Source of the DNA: Variovorax ginsengisoli
GTDB taxonomy: Bacteria > Pseudomonadota > Gammaproteobacteria > Burkholderiales > Burkholderiaceae_C
Direction: 5' to 3'
Assembly (NCBI RefSeq): GCF_006438845.1
Contig: NZ_RCZJ01000004.1
Location: 248,001 to 312,000, forward strand
DNA: 64,000 nucleotides
Made by a program: the position numbers and the translations under genes. The notes under the pieces are model-generated. The model ran no database searches and was not told the origin of the DNA. It was given only the letters and a program-made list of their open reading frames with translations. Within the stretch, counting starts at the first letter, position 1. The number at the start of each line of letters is the position of its first letter. This document shows positions 39,497 to 49,907 of the stretch, in pieces.

Positions 39497-40543
39497 CTAG
39501 GCGCTCCCGCGCGCCACGAGTTCGAAGCCCAGATCGAGCGTCCGCGTTGCCGGCGTTTCGTTGCGCAGGCGCCGGATGAGAATGCGCGCGGCCTCCTCGC
39601 CCATGCGCACCGTCGGCACCGCGATGGTCGTCAGACCCGGATTCAGTTCGCTCGCCACTTCGTAGTCTCCGAAGCCCATGATCGCCAGTTGTTTCGGCAC
39701 CGCGATGCCCTCGCGCTCGCAGGCCAGCAGCGCGCCGGCGGCGAGCAGGTCGCTCGAGAACATCAGCAGGTCGCTGTCGGGATGGTGTTGGCGCGCGGCG
39801 GCCAGCAGCACCCGCCCGCTGGTCATGGTGTAGGGCAGGTCCTCGGCCACCACGGTGCGCGGCACGAAGCCCGGGTAATGCCGCGCCACGCCTGCGAGAT
39901 AACCGCTCAGGCGTTCGCGTGCCCGGTCGTCCCCGGGGCGCACAGACCCGACGAAGGTCGGCCGCGCATAGCCGCGCCGCCGGGCATAGGCCACGGCCTC
40001 CTGCAAGGCGGCCTCGTTCGAGAAGCCCACCAGCTGGTCGATGGGCGAATCGGTCCAGGCCCAGCTCTCGACCACCGGGATGGCTGCCCGCATGAGCATG
40101 CCGCGCACGGCCTCGGTGTGCTGCGTGCCCACCAGAAAGAAGGCGTCGGGGCGGCGCCCGAGCAGGTTGCGCACCACCGCCTCCTCGCGCTCGTGGCTGT
40201 AGTCGCTGTGGCCGATGATCACCTGGTAGCCCGCCTCCAGCAGCACATTAGAGAGACCCTGCAACGTCTCCGCGAAGATCGAAGCCGCGATCTGCGGAAT
40301 CACCGCCACCACCGTCATGCTGCGGTTGGAGGCGAGATGGCTGGCCGCATGGTTCTGCACGTACTGCGTCGAGCGGATTGCCTCGCGCACACGCTCGACC
40401 GACTGCGGCGAGCAACTGTCGGGCTCGCGCAGCACACGCGAAACCGTCTGCGCCGAGACTCCGGCGACCCGTGCCACGTCGGCCATGGTGACCGAATTGG
40501 TGCCGAAACGGCGGCGGGTCTGGCGTCTGTCGAAGTCGGTCAT
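39497..40543 (-). CDS. LacI-family transcriptional repressor
   Basis: A 348-residue LacI/GalR regulator at the 3' end of the ABC-transporter/CoA operon, in the same direction. The HTH is 'TMADVARVAGVSAQTVSRVL', with the hinge 'NHAASHLASNRSMTVVAVIP'. The C-terminal ligand domain resembles periplasmic sugar-binding proteins ('LMFSSDLLAAGALLACEREG', 'LAIMGFGDYEVASELNPGLT'). It is about the GntR/KdgR size. The palindromes TTAGCGCTAA at 49475-49497, upstream of the first operon gene, have the central CpG symmetry expected of LacI-family operators and are its likely target. The ATG at 40543 is consistent with the HTH position. Confidence 0.9.
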   Translation of the reverse strand: MTDFDRRQTRRRFGTNSVTMADVARVAGVSAQTVSRVLREPDSCSPQSVERVREAIRSTQYVQNHAASHLASNRSMTVVAVIPQIAASIFAETLQGLSNVLLEAGYQVIIGHSDYSHEREEAVVRNLLGRRPDAFFLVGTQHTEAVRGMLMRAAIPVVESWAWTDSPIDQLVGFSNEAALQEAVAYARRRGYARPTFVGSVRPGDDRARERLSGYLAGVARHYPGFVPRTVVAEDLPYTMTSGRVLLAAARQHHPDSDLLMFSSDLLAAGALLACEREGIAVPKQLAIMGFGDYEVASELNPGLTTIAVPTVRMGEEAARILIRRLRNETPATRTLDLGFELVARGSA

Positions 40544-40599
40544 GGGCGGGCCCCGCATTCTGCCGTCAACCGGCGCGCATCCGGCTGTCGGCAACTTCG

Positions 40600-41823
40600 T
40601 CACGCACCGTCGTGCAATGCCGCGTCCAGACTCGCCAGCAAACCCCGGCCGGCGAGGCTGCGCATCAGCGCGCCGATGCCGAAGGTCCACGGCGGGATCG
40701 CATCGCTGCGCCCCACGCGGTTGACCAGCGTGCCCAGCCGCTCCGAGTGGATCACCACCCGGTCGCCCACGTGGTGGGTGAAGCCCGCACCCGCCGCATC
40801 GCGGTCCGCGATCGGCGCGAACATCGTTCCGCAGAAGAGAAGGATGCCGTCGGGGTACTGGTGATGCGGCCCCATGGCGTGGCCCACCAGCTCCAGCGGG
40901 TCACGGCTGATCTGCGCCATCGAGCTGGCCCCCTCGAGCACGAAGCCGTCGTCTTCGCCGTCGACACGGAGCGAGACCACGGCCGAGCGCACGTCGTCGA
41001 TCCCGAACTGCGCATCGAACAATCGGATGAAGGGGCCGATGGCGCAGGCGCCGTTGTTGTCCTTGGCCTTTCCCAGCAGCAACGCACTGCGGCCTTCGAA
41101 GTCACGCAGGTTGACGTCGTTGCCGAGCGTGGCGCCCACCACCTGGCCGCGCGGGTCGACCACCAGCACCACCTCGGGCTCGGGGTTGTTCCAAGTCGAC
41201 CCCGGGTGCAGGCCCACCTGCACGCCGGTGCCCACCGAAGACAGCGGGGCCGCCTTGGTGAAGACCTCGGCGTCGGGCCCTATGCCGACCTCGAGGTACT
41301 GCGACCAGAGGCCCTGCGCCAGCAGCACCGACTTGAGCCGGGTCGCTTCCGGCGAGCCGGGGCGGATGGCCGAAAGGTCGTCGCCCACGGCCGCCACGAC
41401 CTGGCGGCGCACCGCGTCCGCGTGGCCCGCGTCGCCGCGCGCCTGCTCCTCGATCACGCGCTCGACCATGCTGGCCGCGAAGGTCACGCCGGCGGCCTTC
41501 ACCACCTGCAGGTCGTTCGGTGCCAGCAGGTGGCGCCGCGTCGCGTCGGGCCCAAACGCCGCGGTGTCTGCCAACCAGTCGGCAAGCGAACCCAACGCCC
41601 CGCCGGGAGCGGCACGCACCGCCGCTGCCGCATCCGGTCGGTCGAGCAGCATCGACATCGTGGGTGCCAGGTCACCGATGTCGAACAGCTGGCCTTCTCG
41701 CACCGTCACCAACGTGGGACCGCCGCCGGGCCCGGGGACCCACACCCGCCCGATCAGCAGGGCGCTGTCGGCGTCCCCCGGCAGGGTCGCCTGCGCGCTC
41801 GATGTTTCGTTCCACGGCTTCAT
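40600..41823 (-). CDS. Fumarylacetoacetate hydrolase family protein
   Basis: A 407-residue enzyme of the FAH superfamily, whose members cleave or hydrate beta-diketo and 2-keto acids using a divalent metal. Motifs are 'HPGSTWNNPEPEVVLVVDPR', with the two metal-binding glutamates, and 'VGATLGNDVNLRDFEGRSAL'. The length and the N-terminal domain match the sugar-acid branch, which includes 2-keto-3-deoxy-arabinonate dehydratase, better than classical FAH or HpaG. The ATG at 41823 overlaps the stop of the enoyl-CoA hydratase by one base. In the operon it probably performs a late dehydration or C-C cleavage. The exact reaction is unknown. Confidence 0.85.
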   Translation of the reverse strand: MKPWNETSSAQATLPGDADSALLIGRVWVPGPGGGPTLVTVREGQLFDIGDLAPTMSMLLDRPDAAAAVRAAPGGALGSLADWLADTAAFGPDATRRHLLAPNDLQVVKAAGVTFAASMVERVIEEQARGDAGHADAVRRQVVAAVGDDLSAIRPGSPEATRLKSVLLAQGLWSQYLEVGIGPDAEVFTKAAPLSSVGTGVQVGLHPGSTWNNPEPEVVLVVDPRGQVVGATLGNDVNLRDFEGRSALLLGKAKDNNGACAIGPFIRLFDAQFGIDDVRSAVVSLRVDGEDDGFVLEGASSMAQISRDPLELVGHAMGPHHQYPDGILLFCGTMFAPIADRDAAGAGFTHHVGDRVVIHSERLGTLVNRVGRSDAIPPWTFGIGALMRSLAGRGLLASLDAALHDGA

Positions 41824-42590
41824 CAGCGCCCCTTGAACTGGGCCGGCCGGCGCGCCTTGAAGGCGGCACGGCCCTCGTTCGCGTCCTCGGTCGCGAAGCA
41901 GACGGTCTGCAGGTCGCGCTCGTACTGGATCGCCATCTCCAGCGGCATCGCGTAGGCGGCGCGCACGTTGGCCTTGGCGGTCTCCACCGCGATCGGCGGA
42001 CGGCTCGCGAGCGTGGCGGCAATGGCCTGGGCACGCGCGAGCAGCTCCGCAGCCGGCACCAGCTCGCTCACCAGGCCCCACTGCAGCGCCTGCTGCGCGC
42101 TGATCGGATCGCCGCCCATCAGCATGAGCGAGGCGTTCGACGGGCCGATGCTGTGGGCCAGCATGTACGACATGCCGCCGCCGCCGATCCAGCCGAGCTT
42201 GACCTCGGGCGCCCCGAGCTTCGCGTGGTCGGCCGCGATCCGGATGTCGCAGGACATCGCGGTCTCCAGCCCACCGCCCAATGCATAGCCGTTGATGGCG
42301 CAGACCACCGGCTTGCGCAGCGCGCGGATGGCGTCGCAGTAGTCGGGCCGGTTGCGGAAGGTCCAGGGTGAGTCGTAGCCGTCCAGGTCGGCGATGTCGC
42401 TGCCCGCGCAGAAGGCTCTCTCCCCCGCGCCTGTGAGGACCACTGCACGCACGTCGGCGCGTGCGTTGCAGTCCTTCACATGCGCCACCATTGCATCGGC
42501 CATCTCGGGCGTGACGGCATTGAGCTTCTCGGGACGGTTGAGGATGAGGGTGGCGATCTGGTCGCGCACCTCGAACAGGACGTGGTTCAT
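41823..42590 (-). CDS. Enoyl-CoA hydratase/isomerase family protein
   Basis: A 255-residue crotonase-fold enzyme acting on acyl-CoA. The oxyanion hole residues are in 'RAFCAGSDIADLDGYDS' and 'INGYALGGGLETAMSCDIRI'; the second catalytic region is 'LGAPEVKLGWIGGGGMSYML', where the usual acidic residue pair is partly replaced by glycines, so hydration is not certain. It sits between the binding-protein-like gene and the FAH gene, and follows the CoA-transferase that would make its substrate. It probably hydrates, isomerises or cleaves the CoA ester formed by that enzyme. Confidence 0.9.
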   Translation of the reverse strand: MNHVLFEVRDQIATLILNRPEKLNAVTPEMADAMVAHVKDCNARADVRAVVLTGAGERAFCAGSDIADLDGYDSPWTFRNRPDYCDAIRALRKPVVCAINGYALGGGLETAMSCDIRIAADHAKLGAPEVKLGWIGGGGMSYMLAHSIGPSNASLMLMGGDPISAQQALQWGLVSELVPAAELLARAQAIAATLASRPPIAVETAKANVRAAYAMPLEMAIQYERDLQTVCFATEDANEGRAAFKARRPAQFKGR

Positions 42591-42636
42591 CGGCGATGCT
42601 TTCGAAACGGTGGGTTCGTGGCTGGGAGACGGAGGT

Positions 42637-43884
42637 TCAGACTTCGCTGGCCGTGGGCCGACAGCGTGCGTAGAGGGCCTGCAGCGCGGCCAGTGCCGGC
42701 GCGGGCGCCAGTCGGTCGTCCAGCGCGTCGCGCACCAGCGCCGCAGCCTCGGTCTGGAACGGGATGTAGCCGGGATGGCGCGGCCGAACGATCGCCTGCT
42801 CGAGCGTCGCCTGCGTCTGCGCGTAGAAGCCGTTCCAAGCGGCGTTGACCCGCCCGTCAGCCCATGCCGCGCGCGCGCTCGGCTGGCCGTCGGCGAAGGG
42901 GATGAAGTCGCATTGCAGCGCCGGGCTCATCAGCGCGGCCAGATGCCGGCACAGATCCTCGTCCACCGTCGCACGGCGGCTCACTGCCAGGCCGGTGCCT
43001 CCGAGCGTCGATCCCGGGGCGCCACCGTGCGCGGCCGGACCGGCCGGCACATCGCCGAAGCGCAGCGCCTCCCTGCCCTCCGTGGCGACCGCGTAGTTGA
43101 CATAGCCGTAGACCAGCGGGCAGTACACCGCCTGGGGTTCGCGTGCCATCGCGTCGAGCATGCGGATCGGGTTGAGCCCGCGCCAGCCCTTGAAGGCCAA
43201 CGCGTGCAGCTCGCTGAGCAACGTCCACGCTGCGACGGCGCCCTCGCCTGCGAAGAGCCGGTCCGGGTCGACGGCGGCCGGCGCATCACCGTGCGCGGCA
43301 GCCATGCTGAAGAGCGTGAGCGCGGCATGCGGGCCGGCCAGCGACAGGCACACGGGCTGGCGATGCGCGAGCGCGAGCACTTCGGCCCAGTCGCGGGGCA
43401 GCCCCGCGTCGAGCCGGTCTTCGCGGGCCACGGCCACCTGGGTGGCCGCGTCCAGCGGCAGCGCCCATTGGGCGCCCGCATAGAAATAGCTGTCGAACGA
43501 GCGGCCGATGCTCTGCGCGCGCCAGGCCGCGAGCGTGGCCGGGTCGAACAGCGACTCCATCGGCTGCAGGCAGTCTGCCGCCACCGCGTCGCCGATGTGC
43601 GGATGGTCCAGCACGATCAGGTCGTAGCGCTCGGCCAATTCCTCGATCGGATGGGACTCGAAGCCCTCGAGCGGCTGGCGTTCCCAGCGCAGGTCCAGCC
43701 CCTGAGCCCGCGCGTCCTGCGCGGCGCGCTCCAGCGCGACATAGCCGCGCGGGTGATCCCAGGTCAGGCCGCGGTAGGCACGCGGGGCTCGGTGCACGGC
43801 ATTCGCGGCGGCTCCCGTCTTGTCACCGGTTCCCGCGTCGACCGGCGAACCGGCCGCAGGCGTAGAGGACGTCGCTGCGTTCAC
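42637..43884 (-). CDS. Binding-protein-like protein without signal peptide
   Basis: A 415-residue protein whose body resembles family 1 extracellular solute-binding proteins: 'LTWDHPRGYVALERAAQ', 'YDLIVLDHPHIGDAV', 'PRDWAEVLALAH', 'YCPLVYGYVNYA', 'GGTGLAVSRRA'. The start is a GTG at 43884 that overlaps the CoA-transferase stop (GTGA). The first 30 residues are polar and Ala/Gly/Thr-rich with no hydrophobic core, so no export is predicted. It may act as a cytoplasmic carrier or chaperone for the substrate, or be exported by an unrecognised route. The canonical binding protein of the operon is the first gene at 48164-49414. Confidence 0.75.
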   Translation of the reverse strand: MNAATSSTPAAGSPVDAGTGDKTGAAANAVHRAPRAYRGLTWDHPRGYVALERAAQDARAQGLDLRWERQPLEGFESHPIEELAERYDLIVLDHPHIGDAVAADCLQPMESLFDPATLAAWRAQSIGRSFDSYFYAGAQWALPLDAATQVAVAREDRLDAGLPRDWAEVLALAHRQPVCLSLAGPHAALTLFSMAAAHGDAPAAVDPDRLFAGEGAVAAWTLLSELHALAFKGWRGLNPIRMLDAMAREPQAVYCPLVYGYVNYAVATEGREALRFGDVPAGPAAHGGAPGSTLGGTGLAVSRRATVDEDLCRHLAALMSPALQCDFIPFADGQPSARAAWADGRVNAAWNGFYAQTQATLEQAIVRPRHPGYIPFQTEAAALVRDALDDRLAPAPALAALQALYARCRPTASEV

Positions 43885-45118
43885 AGCGTCTGTTCTCCGA
43901 TCACCTTGGCATCGATCAGCTGGTCGATGCGCTCCGCGCCCCAGCCCAGCTCGCCGAGGATCTCGCGTGTGTGCTGGCCGGCGAGCGGCGCCCCGCGCCG
44001 CACGCTCGAGGGCGTGCGCGTGAACTGGATCGGAAAACCCGGCGTCTTCACCTTGCCTTCGGTCGGATGCTCGTACTCGACGAAGGTGCCGTTGTGCACG
44101 ATCTGCGGGTCGTTGATCACGTCCTCGTAGCCATACACCGGACCGGCCCAGATGTCGGCGGCGCGGAAGGCCTCCAGCCACGCGGCGGTGGTGCGGTGGC
44201 GCAGCCGATCGCGGGTGACGGCGAAGATCTCGTCGCGCCGCGCAAAGGTGTCGCGCTCGTCGTCGAAGCCGGCCAGCTCGGGGGCCTCGATGACCTGCGC
44301 GAGCGCCGCCATCTTCGGGAAAGCCAGGGCCAGGAAGCCGTCCTGCGTGGCGAACACGCCGTAGGGCGCGCGGATGTAGACGTGGGCGTGCGGCTCGGCG
44401 GTCCGCGCCTGGGGCTTGCCGGCGACGCTGAAGATCGAGAGCTCCTGCATCTGCAGCGCCACGATGGCGTCGAGCATGTTGACCTTTACCAGCTGCCCCT
44501 CGCCCGTGCGTTCACGGTGCAACAGCGCCGCAATCACCGCTTCGAAGGCGGTCGAGGCCGTGATGGCGTCGACCAGGTACTGCCCTGCCGGCGTGGGCGG
44601 CTCGCCCGTCCGCCCAGTCGACAGCATGGCGCCGCTCATGGCCTGCAGCAGCAGGTCCTGCCCTGGCCAGAGCTTGTAGGGGCCGTCCTCGCCGTAGCCC
44701 GACATCGACACGTACACCAGCCGCGGATTGATCTTCGCGAGCGTCTCGTAGTCCACGCCCAGCCGCTGCGCGACACCGGGTCGGTAGTTCTGCAGGAACA
44801 CGTCGGCGGTGCGCACCAGCTCGTAGAGGGCGTCTCGCCCCTCGGCGTTCTTCAGGTCGACCGCCAGGCTGCGCTTGTTGCGGTTGAGCGAAAGGAACGA
44901 AACGTTGATGCGGTTGCCCGTCGCGCCGCCGGCGGCGACGTGGCGCTGCCACTCGCCGGTCACGGGCTCGACCTTGATGACGTCGGCGCCGAGGTCGCCC
45001 AGCCGCTGCGCGGCGAAGGGGCCGGCCATGGCGATGGAACAGTCGAGGACGCGAAAGCCCCCGAGGATGCTGGATGGTGTGGTCATGGGGTGGTTGACGG
45101 GTTGGGGAATCTCGGGGC

Positions 45119-45122
<4 letters not shown>
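43881..45122 (-). CDS. CaiB/BaiF class III CoA-transferase
   Basis: A family III CoA-transferase that moves CoA between carboxylates without free acyl anhydride exchange. It has 'FRVLDCSIAMAGPFAAQRLG', 'LGADVIKVEPVTGEW', 'FLSLNRNKRSLAVDLKN', 'VFLQNYRPGVAQRLGVDYE' and the catalytic aspartate in 'VKVNMLDAIVALQ'. Two starts are possible. GTG at 45122 overlaps the ATPase stop (GTGA), has 'agg' upstream and gives 413 residues. ATG at 45086 gives 401 residues and a more typical N terminus. It probably activates the imported acid for the crotonase-type enzyme downstream. Confidence 0.9.
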
Positions 45123-46297
<1,175 letters not shown>

Positions 46298-46348
46298 GAG
46301 GCTCCTTTTCTGTGTGTTGTGTGTTGTGTGCTGTGGAAGGTGGGCCGC

Positions 46349-47203
46349 TCAGCCCTTGACGCTGCCGGCGGTCATGCCCGACACCACGTGGCGTTGGACG
46401 ACCAGGTAGAAGGCCACGGCGGGCAGCGTGTACATCACGCCCACGGCCATCACGGCGTCGAGCGGCGTGCTGAGCTCGCCGATGAAGCCGGCCAGCCCGA
46501 CCGAGGCGGTGTGCAGCCGCTCCTCGGTGATCAGCGTTTGCGCGAAGACGTACTCGTTCCAGCCGTGGAAGAAGGAAATCACCGCAGCGGCTGCCAGCGT
46601 GGGCGCGATCAGCGGCACGACCACCTGCAGCACGATGCCGATGCGCGAGCACCCGTCGATGCGCGCAGCCTCCTCGACCTCGATCGGCACGCCGTCGATG
46701 GCGCCCTTGAGGATCCAGGTGATCACCGGCACGGTGAAGGCGGTGTTCGCGAGGATCAGGCCCGAGAGCGTGTTGAGCAGCGAGAGCTGCGAGAAGATGG
46801 CGTAGAGCGGCACCACCAGCATCGCCTCGGGCAGCATCTGCGTGGCGAACAGACCGAAGCCGATCGCACCCTTGCCGCCGAAGCGGAAGCGCGACAGGGC
46901 ATAGGCCGGGAACACAGCGAGGCCGATGCTCAGCACAGTGGTGCCGATGGCCACCCAGGCGCTGTTGAGCAGCCAGGTCGCGACCGGCTTGATCGCGAAC
47001 ACCTCGCCGTACACCGGCAGCCGCGAGAACGAGGGCAGCATCTGCGGCCGATCGCCGAACAGCGCCTCCGACGGCGTGAGCGAGGTCACGAGCATCCAGT
47101 AGATCGGGAAAGCGGCGGCCCCGAGCAGGGCCAGTACCGCGAGCATGCGCAGCGCATGGCGCATGGACATCGCGGGCATCGGGGCGGAAGCGGCGGCGCT
47201 CAT
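46349..47203 (-). CDS. ABC transporter permease, carbohydrate type (UgpE/MalG-like)
   Basis: A 284-residue inner-membrane permease with six membrane segments. The EAA loop that contacts the ATPase reads 'VEEAARIDGCSRIGIVLQVV' followed by 'VPLIAPTLAAA'. The N terminus and 'MLVTSLTPSEALFGDRPQML' are typical of MalG-like subunits. The ATG at 47203 shares one base with the stop of the first permease, and 51 bases separate it from the ATPase gene. Confidence 0.93.
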   Translation of the reverse strand: MSAAASAPMPAMSMRHALRMLAVLALLGAAAFPIYWMLVTSLTPSEALFGDRPQMLPSFSRLPVYGEVFAIKPVATWLLNSAWVAIGTTVLSIGLAVFPAYALSRFRFGGKGAIGFGLFATQMLPEAMLVVPLYAIFSQLSLLNTLSGLILANTAFTVPVITWILKGAIDGVPIEVEEAARIDGCSRIGIVLQVVVPLIAPTLAAAAVISFFHGWNEYVFAQTLITEERLHTASVGLAGFIGELSTPLDAVMAVGVMYTLPAVAFYLVVQRHVVSGMTAGSVKG

Positions 47204-48162
47204 CAGCGGGCCCCCTGCTTCTCGGCGCGTGCCGTGTAGCGGAAGTACACCAGCGTCACGGCCAGCGCGATCACCACGCCCATCATGCCCACCGCCGCGG
47301 CCTGGCCGAGGTGGTGGTTGACGAAGGCACGGCGGTACAGGTCGATCACCAGCGTGTTGGTCGAGCCGACCGGTCCGCCCTGCGTGAGCAGCCAGATCAG
47401 GTCGAAGCGACGCAACGACCAGATGGTCGAGAACAGCGCGAGCAGCGCCACCGACGGCCGAATGGTGGGCCACACCACCGCCTTGAACACGCTGAGTCGG
47501 TCGGCACCGTCCATCACCGCGGCTTCGCGCAGTTCAGAGGGCACACCCTGCAGTGCGGCCAGCAACACCACCGAGGCGAAAGGGAAGATCTGCCAGATGG
47601 TGGTGATCAGCACCGCGGGCATCGCGTGCTGCATGCTGTCGAGCCAGTTCTCCTGGCCTGCCTCGATGCCGAAGAAACGCAGCGTGTGGCCGAATACGCC
47701 GTACTGCGCGTTGTAGATCCAGATGAAGATCAGTGCCACCGCCACCGGCGGCGCGGCCCAGGGAATGGTGACCAGCGCCCGCGCGATGCCGCGGCCGCGG
47801 AAGGGCGCGTCGAGCAGCAGCGCCGAGCCCAGCCCCAGCCCGATGGCCGATGCCACGCAGGCTGCGGTGTAGAGCAGCGTGGTGAAAATCACGCGATGGA
47901 AGTCCGGATCGCGCCAGAGGTCGGCATAGTTCTGCAGACCGACCCACTGCCCATCTGCCGGCGAAAGCAGCGAGGTCGAGGTGAAGCTCAGCATCAGCTC
48001 GCACAGCAGCGGGTAGCCCTGGAACACCAGCAGGTAGAGCGTGGCCGGCAGCACCAGCGCATAGGGCATCAGGCGATGCCCGTCGAGGCGGTTCGCGCGG
48101 CTGTCGCGCGCAGCGCGTCCTGCGCTGGCACGGTCCGTCGAGGAGGGAAGCACGGCCGCCAT
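47203..48162 (-). CDS. ABC transporter permease, carbohydrate type (UgpA/MalF-like)
   Basis: A 319-residue permease with six membrane segments. 'YALVLPATLYLLVFQGYPLL' is the first, and the EAA loop is 'ELREAAVMDGADRLSVFKAV' plus 'VWPTIRPSV'. A polar N-terminal extension of about 30 residues precedes the first segment. It starts one base after the binding-protein stop and forms the heterodimer with the next permease. Confidence 0.93.
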   Translation of the reverse strand: MAAVLPSSTDRASAGRAARDSRANRLDGHRLMPYALVLPATLYLLVFQGYPLLCELMLSFTSTSLLSPADGQWVGLQNYADLWRDPDFHRVIFTTLLYTAACVASAIGLGLGSALLLDAPFRGRGIARALVTIPWAAPPVAVALIFIWIYNAQYGVFGHTLRFFGIEAGQENWLDSMQHAMPAVLITTIWQIFPFASVVLLAALQGVPSELREAAVMDGADRLSVFKAVVWPTIRPSVALLALFSTIWSLRRFDLIWLLTQGGPVGSTNTLVIDLYRRAFVNHHLGQAAAVGMMGVVIALAVTLVYFRYTARAEKQGAR

Positions 48163-48163
48163 G

Positions 48164-49414
48164 TCAGCGCTTGAGCACGCGTGTCAGCACGGTCTGCTGC
48201 GCATCGTTCATGGCCTTGGCCGGATCGACGCCGCCTTGCAGTACGCGGATGACCTGCTCGATCACGATCTGCTGGATCTCCGGTGCCTTGACTTCCAGGC
48301 CCTGCGGCAGCGCGGGCACGCTGTGGGCGGTTTGCTGGTCGTAGACCGTGATCCACGGCCACTTGGCGACTTCTTCCTCGGAGCGCGGCACGGCGATGGC
48401 CACGCTGGAGGCTCCGTGGATCAGCTGCAGGTCGCGTTGCGCCTCGGGCGTGAGCATCCACTTGAGGAAGGCGCCCGCAGCCGCCTTGTTCTTGCTGTTG
48501 GCGTTGATGCTGATCGGCGCGAGGATCATGCCCTGCGCGCGCGTCGGAAAGGGCGACGGGCCGGCGCCCACCTCGAAGCCCTTGGCGGCGGTCGCCAAGT
48601 TGGCAGCGACGCCGCCGTTGTCGATCTGGATCGCCACCTTGCCTTCGGCGAACATGCGGCGATAGGTGGCCGCGTCGGCGCCCTTGGGCGTGGCGGCGGC
48701 GTCGTACATCTTCTTGTACGCGGCCACGCCTTCGATCACCTTGGCGCTGTTGATCGTCGGGTTGCCCTGTGCATCCGACCAGCGGCCGCCGAAGCCGTAG
48801 ACGTAGTTGCAGAGGTCGTACCAGAAGCCGCCGCGCTCGGCCATCGTGGCGCGGTAGGCGTAGCCGTAGTTGCCGGCAGCCGTGGCCGCCTTGGCCGCTG
48901 CCACGAACTCGTCGAAATTGGTGGGCGCCTTGTCTTTCAACAGGTTTTTGTTGAAGACCATCGCGTAGTTGCTCACCTCGAATACCACGCCGTAGCGCGC
49001 GCCGCCCACCTTCATATATTTGTCCGGGCCGGTCAGCGGGAAGGCGCCGTCGGCGATCACGTCGTCGATGGGCGCGAGGCGCTTGGCATCGACCGCAGCG
49101 TAGAACTCGGGCAAGTCGAAGCGCACCAGGTCGGGGCCCGCGTTGCCGCCCATCTGGGTGAAGATCGTGCTCGAGAACGACGAGAACGGGATGGTCACAG
49201 GCTGGATCTCGACCTTGTCCTGGCTCTGGTTGAACTTGCCGATCCAGGCACGCATCTTTTCGCCGCGTGCCGGCTCGGCAAAGCTCGCCGCGGCAAAGGT
49301 CACGACCTGCTTGTCGGCTGCGTGCGAGGCGCCCGCCGCGCACAGCGCGAGCGTGGCGAGGCCCACGAGCCGCATGAGGGCCACGCTGTGGCCATGGAAT
49401 GCGCAGTGCTTCAT
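48164..49414 (-). CDS. ABC transporter extracellular solute-binding protein, family 1
   Basis: A 416-residue periplasmic receptor and the first gene of the operon. The signal peptide ends near residue 32 ('LATLALCAAGASHA'). The mature domain has 'VTFAAASFAEPARGEKMRAW', 'SSTIFTQMGGNAGPDLVRFD', 'YGVVFEVSNYAMVFNKNLLK' and 'GKVAIQIDNGGVAANLATAA', all typical of the CUT1 sugar/sugar-acid receptors. The start ATG at 49414 has 'caggaga' upstream. Such proteins usually bind oligosaccharides or polyols, but the CoA-dependent enzymes in the operon suggest an acid. Confidence 0.94.
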   Translation of the reverse strand: MKHCAFHGHSVALMRLVGLATLALCAAGASHAADKQVVTFAAASFAEPARGEKMRAWIGKFNQSQDKVEIQPVTIPFSSFSSTIFTQMGGNAGPDLVRFDLPEFYAAVDAKRLAPIDDVIADGAFPLTGPDKYMKVGGARYGVVFEVSNYAMVFNKNLLKDKAPTNFDEFVAAAKAATAAGNYGYAYRATMAERGGFWYDLCNYVYGFGGRWSDAQGNPTINSAKVIEGVAAYKKMYDAAATPKGADAATYRRMFAEGKVAIQIDNGGVAANLATAAKGFEVGAGPSPFPTRAQGMILAPISINANSKNKAAAGAFLKWMLTPEAQRDLQLIHGASSVAIAVPRSEEEVAKWPWITVYDQQTAHSVPALPQGLEVKAPEIQQIVIEQVIRVLQGGVDPAKAMNDAQQTVLTRVLKR

Positions 49415-49471
49415 GCTTTTGTCTCCTGTACGGCAAGGTCTACCGGTACCGTCCGTGCGTTGTGGAAGGAA

Positions 49472-49500
49472 TAATTAGCGCTAACTATTAGCGCTAACAA
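49472..49500 (-). promoter_or_regulatory. Promoter of the ABC/CoA operon filled by two LacI-type operators
   Basis: Two copies of the perfect palindrome TTAGCGCTAA (49475-49484 and 49488-49497), three bases apart. On the minus strand the same segment reads TTGTTA (-35, 49495-49500), 17 bases, TAATTA (-10, 49472-49477). The palindromes thus cover the whole promoter about 60-85 bases upstream of the binding-protein ATG. Occlusion by the operon's own LacI protein is the obvious reading (inference). Confidence 0.65.
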
Positions 49501-49865
49501 AGCGAACTTTAGTGCTTTGGGATTGCAGCCGCGCGCGGGATTTCCCTAGTTGGGGAGCGATCGACGATCAGCCCGGGTGGCGCGGGCGGTGTGCCATCGG
49601 CTGCTTGGTGTGGATAGCGTCGTGAAGAGATCGACGTTATGGACCCAATTCGTCTTAGTGCTCCCGCAGCCGTCCACGGCAGCATCGTCGTCATGGGAAC
49701 ACGGGCGAAGTCTCGCTGCTGGCACATGCGAGGTTGGCGGAGAGTGTGTCCCTCGAATCGGCGTCCGAAATGATCCGAATGGTTTGATAAACCGTTGTTT
49801 TTATTGCAGATATTTGGTTCGCAGTCTGATTAAATCCGACGGCTTTCGATAGCCTCCGACGCTTT
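49501..49865. other. Intergenic stretch at the left end of the mobile element
   Basis: About 365 bases with no convincing gene. The left attachment site should lie here or just downstream, but no tRNA 3' end or other usual target was recognised. Confidence 0.4.
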
Positions 49866-49907
49866 ATGTGGGCACAATGTGGGACAGAAAACCAAGCGGA
49901 CAGTTCC

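Noticed and set aside
49501-49865. tRNA gene as integration target
   Set aside because: No cloverleaf or TPsiC-arm sequence could be assembled by eye. A tRNA search of the flanks would settle it.
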